From Bacteroidota bacterium (GTDB taxonomy: Bacteria > Bacteroidota > Bacteroidia > Bacteroidales > UBA1715): a stretch of 36,072 nt of DNA. Location of the stretch: contig WQTX01000018.1 in the NCBI GenBank assembly GCA_009786075.1, positions 1 to 36,072 on the forward strand, in the 5' to 3' direction. The notes under the pieces are model-generated. The model was not told where the DNA came from and did not search any database. It saw only the letters and a list, made by a program, of their open reading frames with translations. The first letter of the stretch is position 1. Each line of letters opens with the position of its first letter. The position numbers and the translations under genes were made by a program. This document shows, one piece after another, positions 30,397-36,072 of the stretch.

Positions 30397-31128
30397 ATGC
30401 GAAAAATAATTGTATCGTTGTTATGCAGCATGGCGGCGTTTGGTTTTTCTACTGCGAGCAATATCATTGCAATAGTGCCGCCTACGGTAGAAGTAACAGA
30501 CTCATTAAAAACACACGCCGGTTTACAAAATGTACCGGAAGCTGATTTTACGAAAAAATTAGAAAATGTACAATTTTCAACAGAAGAAACAATAGATGAG
30601 TTTATATCTTGGGCTAACGAAAATAGACTTTCGAATCTCACAAAAACAGATTTAGAGAATATTTTAAAACTTTTGGATAATAACATTGACTTTGCAAAAA
30701 AAGTAGCATTATCAACAAAAGAAATCCAACAAGCTGTTACACCGGCAGAATTGGCAGTAAAACTGAATTTACCGGCAAATCCCACAGCCGGCAGCCTCAC
30801 ACTTTACGAAGCACGAGTGTGGTATTCGTGGCAAAAAGCCACTATCAAAGATATGCTTGATAAAACAAAATCGTTGGAAGAACAGGCTATACAAGCATTT
30901 ACTATGCGAAATGAAATTAAAACAACGACAAGAGATATAATGAAAGATAGAGATATAGCGGATTTTCTTAATAAAAGCGAGCCAAATAAAACTTGGGAAG
31001 ATATTGTAACAAATACAACGGTAAATAAAGGTCTTTCCGGCAATGCCGTATGGGAAGAAATTATTGAAAGTTCAATGAGAGGACGTGCTGCCGTAGATAC
31101 TATTTTTCAAATACCCATAAAAAAATAA
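30397..31128 (+). CDS. Secreted protein with a toxin-like C-terminal domain
   Basis: A 243-residue protein with a signal peptide (MRKIIVSLLCSMAAFGFSTA, then SNIIA). The first ~125 mature residues are helical and unrecognised. The last ~110 residues contain LTLYEARVWYSWQKATIKDM, EEQAIQAFTMRNEIKTTTRD, IMKDRDIADFLNKSEPN, WEDIV and KGLSGNAVWEEIIESSMRGR. This pattern reminds me of the C-terminal domains of Bacteroidota and Firmicutes polymorphic (Rhs-type) toxins. I cannot name the activity and see no diagnostic catalytic triad. The small acidic gene 11 bases downstream could be its immunity protein. It might equally be an ordinary secreted protein; the toxin reading is a recollection-based inference. 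Confidence 0.45.
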   Translation: MRKIIVSLLCSMAAFGFSTASNIIAIVPPTVEVTDSLKTHAGLQNVPEADFTKKLENVQFSTEETIDEFISWANENRLSNLTKTDLENILKLLDNNIDFAKKVALSTKEIQQAVTPAELAVKLNLPANPTAGSLTLYEARVWYSWQKATIKDMLDKTKSLEEQAIQAFTMRNEIKTTTRDIMKDRDIADFLNKSEPNKTWEDIVTNTTVNKGLSGNAVWEEIIESSMRGRAAVDTIFQIPIKK

Positions 31129-31139
31129 ATCTTATACGT

Positions 31140-31451
31140 ATGTTTGTTCATGAAGATATTATTACTTTTGTATTGGACGGAAATTCAGATAACTATCAGT
31201 CGTTTGATATAGCAGTACAATATTTTAGAGAAAATTTTACAATCGTTGAAAAAAAATATTATCCTCCTTTTTGGTTTAGCGGATTGATGGATTGTATTGT
31301 AGATGATATTTCTATAAAATTATCTTTTGACGATATGTTTGGAACGGATTTATCTATAAGTAAAAATCTTTCAAAAGCTGAAATATCTAAAGTAACTCAA
31401 TGGTGCGATGATATTTGTAAAATATTGGAACAAAAACAAGAGATATTTTAG
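31140..31451 (+). CDS. Small acidic cytosolic protein, possible immunity partner
   Basis: A 103-residue protein without signal peptide or membrane segment. It is acidic and aromatic (FVLDGNSDNYQSFDIAVQYF, YYPPFWFSGLMDCIVDDISI, DDMFGTDLSISKNLSKAEIS). It begins 11 bases after the stop of the secreted toxin-like gene. Size, acidity and position fit an immunity protein, but no family is recognised and it could be unrelated. The gap to the next gene (31511) is 59 bases, so it may also lead the downstream operon. Confidence 0.5.
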   Translation: MFVHEDIITFVLDGNSDNYQSFDIAVQYFRENFTIVEKKYYPPFWFSGLMDCIVDDISIKLSFDDMFGTDLSISKNLSKAEISKVTQWCDDICKILEQKQEIF

Positions 31452-31510
31452 TGCTAAAAAAATCAAACAAATTGTATTATCTTGCGTAATTATTAACTCA
31501 AACTGAAAAC

Positions 31511-31930
31511 ATGAAAAATCCAGCAGAAATAATTGGAAATTTGATTGACGGACAAAGCGTTAGCTTTATAAGTTCTGTCGATGAATATGGTTTTCCGAAC
31601 ACAAAGGCAATGTTAGCGCCTGTGAAACGGGAAGGTATTAAAACAATGTATTGGCACACCAATAGTCCGTCGATGAGAGTAAAGCAATACCGGAACAATC
31701 CGAAAGCGTGCGTTTATTTTTGCGACCAACAGTCTTTTCAAGGAGTAATGTTAAAAGGCTCAATGGAAGTTGTAGATGATATTGCAGTTAAAAAAGAAAT
31801 CTGGCAAGACGGATTTTCTATGTATTATCATGGCGGAATGGACGGCGGTGATTTTATAATTTTGAAATTTACCGCAGAAACAGGACGGTATTACGGTAAT
31901 TTTCATTCGGAAGATTTTGAAATTAAATAA
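31511..31930 (+). CDS. Pyridoxamine 5'-phosphate oxidase-fold flavoprotein (general stress type)
   Basis: A 139-residue split-barrel protein. Signature strands: VSFISSVDEYGFPNTKAMLA, MYWHTNSPSMRVKQYRNNPK, ACVYFCDQQSFQGVMLKGSM, then a tail FIILKFTAETGRYYGNFHSE. Small PPOX-fold proteins of this type bind FMN or F420 and are linked with stress or general reduction; the substrate is unknown. It starts an operon of small enzymes. A second family member lies three genes downstream (32735-33154); the two are diverged paralogues. Confidence 0.78.
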   Translation: MKNPAEIIGNLIDGQSVSFISSVDEYGFPNTKAMLAPVKREGIKTMYWHTNSPSMRVKQYRNNPKACVYFCDQQSFQGVMLKGSMEVVDDIAVKKEIWQDGFSMYYHGGMDGGDFIILKFTAETGRYYGNFHSEDFEIK

Positions 31931-31936
31931 AAATTA

Positions 31937-32332
31937 ATGAGTATGATAAAGAAATCGTTATTGATTTGGCTCTCAATTATTCCTCTCGCTATTTTGAATG
32001 GCGCATTGCGGCAGGAAATTTTGTCGCCTTGGCTCGGAGAATCTATCGCTCGACCACTGAGTGGAGTTATTCTTTGCTTGCTGATTTTTATAGTTTCGTG
32101 GATTTTTATTCCCCGAATTGGAAAAGGCGACCAAAAAACATATTGGAAAATAGGTGTTGTATGGATTGCCTCAACAATAGTTTTTGAAACAATTTTAGGC
32201 TTGGCAATGGGAAATACTTGTGCAGAATTAATACAAGCGTATGATATTACGACGGGTAATATTTGGCTTTTGGTGGTTTTGTTTATAGGAGTAGTGCCTT
32301 GGTTGGTAGTAAAAAGGAAAAAATTAATCTAA
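31937..32332 (+). CDS. Four-helix membrane protein, unknown function
   Basis: A 131-residue protein with four hydrophobic helices, at about 6-22, 38-57, 70-92 and 108-125. The ATG at 31937 lies 6 bases after the preceding stop; a second Met at codon 3 could also serve. The segment LNGALRQEILSPWLGESIAR is conserved in Bacteroidota proteins I recall, but the role is unknown. It is inside the PPOX/VOC/GNAT operon. Confidence 0.65.
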   Translation: MSMIKKSLLIWLSIIPLAILNGALRQEILSPWLGESIARPLSGVILCLLIFIVSWIFIPRIGKGDQKTYWKIGVVWIASTIVFETILGLAMGNTCAELIQAYDITTGNIWLLVVLFIGVVPWLVVKRKKLI

Positions 32333-32345
32333 AAAATGTATAAAT

Positions 32346-32738
32346 ATGAAATTCAGTAATGTACGATTGTTAGTCAAAGACTACAAAAAATGTTTCGAGT
32401 TTTACACTCAAAAACTCGGTTTGGAAGCGGCTTGGGATTTGGAAGGTTGCTATGCAAGTTTCAAAGTAGCCGAAGGAATTGAAGGTTTTGCAATGTTTAT
32501 GTCCGACCTTATGGCACCGGTGGTGGGCAATGAAGTAGAGCCACAACCGGTAGGCTATCGTGAAAAATCAATGGTTTCGTTTGAAGTCGAAAATGTTGAC
32601 GAAGCTTACAAAGCACTTTTGGCAAAAGGCGTTGTGTTCATTAACGAACCAACCGATATGCCTGCTTGGGGAATGAGAACAGTACATTTGTACGACCCTG
32701 AAGAAAATTTGATAGAGCTTTTTACTCCACTTGTATGA
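32346..32738 (+). CDS. VOC (glyoxalase/bleomycin-resistance) family protein
   Basis: A 130-residue beta-alpha-beta-beta-beta protein. It has two paired repeats: VRLLVKDYKKCFEFYTQKLG, SFKVAEGIEGFAMF, then VSFEVENVDEAYKALLAKGV, MRTVHLYDPEENLIELFTPL with the C-terminal metal-type Glu in 'NLIELF'. Members include glyoxalases, dioxygenases and antibiotic-binding proteins; which one this is cannot be read from sequence. The stop overlaps the next gene's start by 4 bases (ATGA), so translation is coupled. Confidence 0.8.
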   Translation: MKFSNVRLLVKDYKKCFEFYTQKLGLEAAWDLEGCYASFKVAEGIEGFAMFMSDLMAPVVGNEVEPQPVGYREKSMVSFEVENVDEAYKALLAKGVVFINEPTDMPAWGMRTVHLYDPEENLIELFTPLV

Positions 32739-33154
32739 CGACAAAACAAAAGGCTGAAAAACTATACAAAAAAGTTAATACTTTTATACTAACCTGCGTA
32801 GGAACAGACGGTTATCCACTTACAAAAGCAGTACTTCCCTGCAAATACAGAGAGACGATAAACGAAATGTATTTTTGTACAAATACATCATCAAAGTTTG
32901 CCAATGAAATAAGCAAAAACCCAAAATCAAACGTTTATTTCTATAGCCGCATATTGATTTGGAAAGGCTGTATGCTTAAAGGAAAAATGGAAATTGTTTC
33001 CGACCTTACCGTCAAGAAAAAATATTGGCAGAATAAATTCAAGAACGCATATCCCGAAAAATCATATACAGACCCTGATTTTTGCGTACTTCGATTTATT
33101 CCCGAAGCAGGAAGATTTTATTCGTGGTATAAACCTGAGGATTTTGACATCTAA
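32735..33154 (+). CDS. Pyridoxamine 5'-phosphate oxidase-fold protein (second copy)
   Basis: A 139-residue protein, the same length as the first PPOX gene. Recognisable segments: [60 protein letters not shown], and [20 protein letters not shown]. It overlaps the VOC gene by 4 bases and the next GNAT gene by 1 base (TAATG). This tight packing indicates one polycistronic transcript. Confidence 0.78.
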   Translation: MTTKQKAEKLYKKVNTFILTCVGTDGYPLTKAVLPCKYRETINEMYFCTNTSSKFANEISKNPKSNVYFYSRILIWKGCMLKGKMEIVSDLTVKKKYWQNKFKNAYPEKSYTDPDFCVLRFIPEAGRFYSWYKPEDFDI

Positions 33155-33633
33155 TGAAAATAGAAAAAATTACATCAAACAAAAAACAATTCCTTGATTT
33201 ACTGTTGTTAGCCGACGAACAGGAAAACATGATTGACAAATATTTGGAACATGGTGATTTGTTTACTTTATGTGATGGTTCGACTACGCTCACCAACCAT
33301 GATTTGAAAAGCGTTTGTGTTGTAGTTCCAATAGATAGCGAAACTTGCGAACTGAAAAACATAGCGACATACGAAAAATATCAAGGTAAAGGTTACGGCA
33401 AAGCATTGATGCAATTTGTTTGTGATTTCTATAAAAATGACTACAAAACAATGCTTGTAGGAACAGGCGAAATTCCGTGGATTTTGTCGTTTTATGAAGG
33501 TTGCGGATTTGAAAAATCACATCGTGTAAAGAAATTTTTTACAGATAATTATGAACAGCCAATGTTCGAAGGGGAAATACAGCTTGTTGATATGATTTAT
33601 TTAAAAAAAGATTTGTATCTTTGCACTAACTAA
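33154..33633 (+). CDS. GNAT family N-acetyltransferase
   Basis: A 159-residue acetyltransferase. The acetyl-CoA-binding motif is [14 protein letters not shown] (Q/R-x-x-G-x-G/A). Other segments: [58 protein letters not shown]. The C-terminal VDMIYLKK fits a family that I know with the order [12 protein letters not shown]. Here the sequence reads [20 protein letters not shown]. The eight extra residues match exactly a 24-base half copy of the palindromic repeat (33277-33300), flanked by GAT on both sides. The next promoter (33616-33623) lies inside its last codons. Confidence 0.8.
   Translation: MKIEKITSNKKQFLDLLLLADEQENMIDKYLEHGDLFTLCDGSTTLTNHDLKSVCVVVPIDSETCELKNIATYEKYQGKGYGKALMQFVCDFYKNDYKTMLVGTGEIPWILSFYEGCGFEKSHRVKKFFTDNYEQPMFEGEIQLVDMIYLKKDLYLCTN
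33277..33300 (+). repeat. In-frame half palindromic element in the GNAT gene
   Basis: GGTTCGACTACGCTCACCAA followed by CCAT adds eight codons (GSTTLTNH). GAT occurs on both sides, which could be a target duplication. The reading frame is kept. Confidence 0.7.
33616..33623 (+). promoter_or_regulatory. -7 box at the end of the GNAT gene
   Basis: TATCTTTG lies across the last codons of the GNAT gene, so a transcript would start near 33630 and cover the structured stretch 33634-33751. Confidence 0.5.
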
Positions 33634-33751
33634 AAACAATTTATGTTTACGACTTCAAATACTGAGCTGGTGTAGCAGCAATCTGTATCGTTTTTACAGA
33701 TTGCGCCTATTCCGTTTGTTCTCGAATAATTCTTTTCGAGAGCGTTTTTTT
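33634..33751 (+). ncRNA. Candidate small RNA or attenuator leader
   Basis: Starting from the promoter box at 33616-33623 the transcript would contain an 11-codon frame (33643-33675, MFTTSNTELV, then stop). A 9-bp hairpin (arms 33679-33687 and 33695-33703) follows, then a terminator-like hairpin (33720-33726 with 33735-33741, then T7). It could be a ~120-base independent RNA or a terminated leader of the GNAT-methyltransferase gene. I do not recognise an RNA family. Confidence 0.35.
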
Positions 33752-33763
33752 CTATTTATATAA

Positions 33764-33834
33764 CCACCCCTAAATCCCCTAAAGGGGACTTTGCCTGCCG
33801 GTAGCAGGAAAGCCCCCTTTAGGGGGTTGGGGGT
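33764..33834. repeat. CCCCTAAA/GGGGG inverted dispersed repeat
   Basis: ACCCCTAAATCCCCTAAAGG and CCTTTAGGGGGTTGGGGGT form imperfect arms around CTGCCGGTAGCAGG. This repeat family (also at 12668-12705 and 12767-12801) lies just before the next gene's start. Confidence 0.6.
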
Positions 33835-33848
33835 AAAAACATACAGTA

Positions 33849-35162
33849 ATGAATAATGTAAAAATCAGACAAATACAACCACAGGAATACCCTGTTTTAG
33901 AAGACTTTTTGTATAACGCAATTTTTCTGCCACCCGGCGCAGAGCCGGTGCCGAGAGAAATAATTTTTGAACCGGAAATTTACATATATGTAAAAGATTT
34001 CGGTGGAAAAGACGATTGCGGCGTAGTAGCCGAAATGGACGGAAAAATTGTAGGCGCAGCGTGGACGCGCATCATTCCGGCATACGGACACGCGGTTGCT
34101 GATACTTCGACTACGCTCAGTAACCAGCGCAGTCGAAGTATGGACAACCAAACGCCCGAACTCGCAATCTCCGTTTTGCCCGAGTGGCGCGGCAAATCAA
34201 TCGGAACGCAGATGATGAACTACCTTTTCTATCAACTTCGCAAATATGGTTACAAACAAACTTCGCTTTCGGTGCAAAAAAACAATCCGGCAGTGCGGTT
34301 TTATGAACGTTTGGGCTACGAAATTACCGGTGAAAAGTTAGACCACGCCGGTAATGAGGATTATTTGATGATTAAAAATTTGCAAAATGAGAACGTAGAA
34401 GACCAAACGATTTATGAATTTGATATGAATCTCATTTGTGAATATTATTCAAACGTGGAGCGGCAAGGTCCCGGAAGCACCGAAGTAACGCTTAAAGCAC
34501 TGAGTTTTATCGACAATTTGACCGAAAAATCCCGAATTGCCGATATTGGTTGCGGCACGGGCGGTCAAACAATGACTTTGGCACACAATGCACAGGGGCA
34601 CATTACCGGCTTAGACTTTTTTCCCGATTTTATTGAAATTTTCAATCAAAATGCCCAAAAACAAAATCTGCAAAACAGAGTGAAAGGTATTGTCGGCAAT
34701 ATGGAAAATCTTCCGTTTGGCGACGAAGAATTTGACTTAATTTGGTCGGAAGGAGCGATTTATAACATCGGGTTTGAGCGTGGATTGAATGAATGGCGGA
34801 AATTTTTGAAAATGGGCGGCTACATTGCCGTTTCGGAAGCATCGTGGTTTACCGAAAAGCGACCTGCCGAAATTGAGAAATTTTGGCACAATGCCTACCC
34901 CGAAATTGATACTATTCCAAACAAAGTTGCACAAATGCAAAAAGCCGGTTACGTTCCCGTTGCTACGTTTATTTTGCCCGAAACATGTTGGACTGATAAT
35001 TTTTACGTTCCGCTAATTCCGGTGCAGGAAGCATTTTTGAAAAAATATGCCGGAAACAAAGCGGTAGAAGATTTTATTGCTTTGGAACGGTATGAGGTGG
35101 GGCTGTATGAAAAGTATAAGGCTTATTATGGGTATGTGTTTTATATTGGGCGGAAGGTTTAG
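33849..35162 (+). CDS. GNAT acetyltransferase-SAM methyltransferase fusion
   Basis: A 437-residue two-domain protein. Residues ~1-180 are a GNAT acetyltransferase ([39 protein letters not shown]). Residues ~195-437 are a class I SAM methyltransferase with motif [10 protein letters not shown] (D232-G238 core), GLDFFPDF, then [20 protein letters not shown] and the family end [11 protein letters not shown]. Homologues that I recall of each half are separate proteins, so this is a fusion or a lost stop; the linker [20 protein letters not shown] matches the usual methyltransferase start context. A 56-base palindromic insert (34094-34149) adds about 16 residues ([16 protein letters not shown]) between YGH and the [11 protein letters not shown] strand. 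Substrates unknown. Confidence 0.8.
   Translation: MNNVKIRQIQPQEYPVLEDFLYNAIFLPPGAEPVPREIIFEPEIYIYVKDFGGKDDCGVVAEMDGKIVGAAWTRIIPAYGHAVADTSTTLSNQRSRSMDNQTPELAISVLPEWRGKSIGTQMMNYLFYQLRKYGYKQTSLSVQKNNPAVRFYERLGYEITGEKLDHAGNEDYLMIKNLQNENVEDQTIYEFDMNLICEYYSNVERQGPGSTEVTLKALSFIDNLTEKSRIADIGCGTGGQTMTLAHNAQGHITGLDFFPDFIEIFNQNAQKQNLQNRVKGIVGNMENLPFGDEEFDLIWSEGAIYNIGFERGLNEWRKFLKMGGYIAVSEASWFTEKRPAEIEKFWHNAYPEIDTIPNKVAQMQKAGYVPVATFILPETCWTDNFYVPLIPVQEAFLKKYAGNKAVEDFIALERYEVGLYEKYKAYYGYVFYIGRKV
34094..34149 (+). repeat. In-frame palindromic element in the GNAT-methyltransferase gene
   Basis: GGTTGCTGATACTTCGACTA and TCGAAGTATGGACAACC are arms around CGCTCAGTAACCAGCGCAG. It encodes [17 protein letters not shown]. 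Both ends carry GGTT/AACC as in the 24-base copy at 33277-33300. Confidence 0.7.
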
Positions 35163-35251
35163 AGAATTAACTAAATCATGAATTTGAAAACCTTTTGTGT
35201 GTGATTTTTTTACATGCGAGAGGTTTTTTTAATTTCAGCGATACACGTATT

Positions 35252-35285
35252 AATTAATTTACAATTTACAATTTACAATTTGTAA
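35252..35285. repeat. Heptamer-periodic repeat (AATTTAC)
   Basis: Three or more consecutive AATTTAC units followed by AATTTGT, just upstream of the glutamine synthetase promoter box. Confidence 0.55.
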
Positions 35286-35293
35286 TTAAATTG

Positions 35294-35301
35294 TACTTTT
35301 G
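35294..35301 (+). promoter_or_regulatory. -7 box for glutamine synthetase
   Basis: TACTTTTG fits TAnnTTTG. A transcript starting near 35308 would contain the shared leader motif (35330-35395). Confidence 0.55.
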
Positions 35302-35329
35302 CTCTCGCAAAAAAACAACAAACAAAAAT

Positions 35330-35395
35330 ATATGAAACTTGTGTTATGCAAGTTCCATTTGACCTTTGAAAAAACAATATAAAAATTAACAAATG
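35330..35395 (+). promoter_or_regulatory. Structured leader, copy 2 of a shared 5' motif
   Basis: ATATGAAAC, stem GAAACTTG/CAAGTTCC (35334-35341 with 35349-35356, one A-C mismatch), then ATTTG, ACCTTTGAAAAAACAAT, and the start codon 36 bases after GTTCC. The minus-strand leader of the 68-aa gene (5662-5756) has the same order, tail and mismatch but a different, longer stem. Confidence 0.5.
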
Positions 35396-36072
35396 AAATC
35401 AAAGTTAGAATACATTTGGTTAGATGGCGCAAAACCAACACAATGTTTGCGCAGCAAAACCCGAATACAGGAAAATTTTAGCGGTAATTTAGAAGATTGT
35501 CCAATGTGGACTTTTGACGGTTCTTCGACCCAACAGGCAGAAGGCGGCATGTCGGAATGTTTGCTCAAACCGGTATTTATCTGTCCCGACCCCGATAGAA
35601 TACAGGCATATTTGGTAATGTGCGAAGTGTTAAACGCCGACGGAACGCCAAATTCCACCAACGCTCGTGCCACCATTGATTCCGACGACGAGGATTTTTG
35701 GTTTGGCTACGAACAGGAATATTTCTTATGTGATATGGAAACGAATTTGCCTTTGGGTTTTCCAAAAAATGGTTTCCCGAAGCGTCCGCAGGGACCGTAC
35801 TATTGCGGTGTAGGCTCACACATTGCATTTGGTCGCCATATTGTGGAAGAGCATTTTGACTTGTGTTTAGAGGCTGGTTTGAATATTGAAGGCATCAACG
35901 CCGAAGTTGCCGTGGGGCAATGGGAGTATCAAATATTTGCCAAAGGCGCAAAACGTGCTGCCGACGAAATTTGGCTTTCGCGCTATTTGATGGAACGTAC
36001 CTGCGAAAAACACGGTGTGTACGTAGAATGGCACCCAAAACCACTCGGCAAACACGCTGATTGGAACGGCTC
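35393..36072 (+). CDS. glnII: Glutamine synthetase, GS-II (eukaryote-like) type, 3' end beyond the window
   Basis: Makes glutamine from glutamate, ammonia and ATP in the cytosol. The 226 codons present (no stop before the edge) read MKSKLEYIWLDGAKPTQCLR, MWTFDGSSTQQAEGGMSECL, WFGYEQEYFL (catalytic Glu region) and INAEVAVGQWEYQIFAKGAK, and end at HPKPLGKHADWNGS, where GS-II proteins continue to ~340 residues. The short GS-II type is common in Bacteroidota alongside GS-III. A conserved leader with a hairpin (35330-35395) and a TACTTTTG promoter box precede it, pointing to its own regulation. Confidence 0.93.
   Translation, partial: MKSKLEYIWLDGAKPTQCLRSKTRIQENFSGNLEDCPMWTFDGSSTQQAEGGMSECLLKPVFICPDPDRIQAYLVMCEVLNADGTPNSTNARATIDSDDEDFWFGYEQEYFLCDMETNLPLGFPKNGFPKRPQGPYYCGVGSHIAFGRHIVEEHFDLCLEAGLNIEGINAEVAVGQWEYQIFAKGAKRAADEIWLSRYLMERTCEKHGVYVEWHPKPLGKHADWNG

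Noticed and set aside
33634-33751. Signal recognition particle RNA or a known riboswitch
   Set aside because: The GGUGUAGCAGCAAUC stretch looked suggestive, but the SRP domain IV tetraloop and symmetric loop are missing and no known aptamer is recognised.

Overview
The window is a low-GC, gene-dense piece of a Bacteroidota chromosome, most likely from an uncultured member of the Bacteroidales. The reasons are: many promoters of the Bacteroidota type (TAnnTTTG at -7, often with TTG 19-20 bases upstream); start codons mostly without Shine-Dalgarno sequences; an ExbB-ExbD-ExbD-TonB operon followed by PstS-like and TPR genes; a protein with a type IX secretion C-terminal signal; a FISUMP-type surface protein; a GS-II type glutamine synthetase; and a pyrB-pyrI pair. 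I identified families by reading motifs only; no database search was run.

Layout. 1-2760: a flippase-like membrane protein, then pyrB-pyrI (aspartate transcarbamoylase), closed by a perfect 24-bp bidirectional terminator. 2767-8991 (minus strand): the energy-transduction locus exbB-exbD-exbD-tonB, a terminator, then a 68-aa membrane protein, a PstS-like lipoprotein and a TPR protein. 9382-11244: an asparagine-synthetase-like protein whose glutaminase site is degenerate. 11501-14157 (minus): lpxB, a 98-aa membrane protein and surE, with composite palindromic repeats in inverted orientation on both sides of lpxB and the 98-aa gene. 14177-14865: an MNT/HEPN toxin-antitoxin pair. 15187-19210 (minus): a FISUMP protein with an abruptly GC-rich C-terminal segment, a small secreted protein and a large T9SS cargo protein. 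19396-20260: a secreted beta-helix-like protein, tRNA-Ser and tRNA-Arg. 20312-23894: an alpha-oxoamine synthase plus TetR operon, divergent from an MFS transporter. 23952-26460 (minus): an AbiE-type toxin-antitoxin pair and an orphan membrane protein with inverted flanking motifs. 26747-29740: an AddB-like Fe-S nuclease. 30013-30276: tRNA-Thr, tRNA-Tyr and tRNA-Gly. 30397-31451: a secreted toxin-like protein and a possible immunity partner. 31511-33633: an operon of small enzymes (two PPOX-fold proteins, a membrane protein, VOC, GNAT). 33849-35162: a GNAT-methyltransferase fusion. 35393-end: GS-II glutamine synthetase, cut by the window edge.

The observations most worth following are these. 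(1) A shared structured 5' leader lies before the glutamine synthetase gene and before the 68-aa/PstS-like genes; it has a variable but paired stem and a near-identical tail. (2) The C-terminus of the FISUMP gene has the composition and codon pattern of a diversity-generating-retroelement variable region, although no reverse transcriptase is in the window. (3) A palindromic repeat family has entered at least three protein genes in frame, adding peptides such as STTL and AERSRS. (4) The asparagine-synthetase-like protein lacks the glutaminase nucleophile Cys and other glutamine-binding residues. (5) A toxin/immunity-like gene pair sits directly behind a tRNA cluster.
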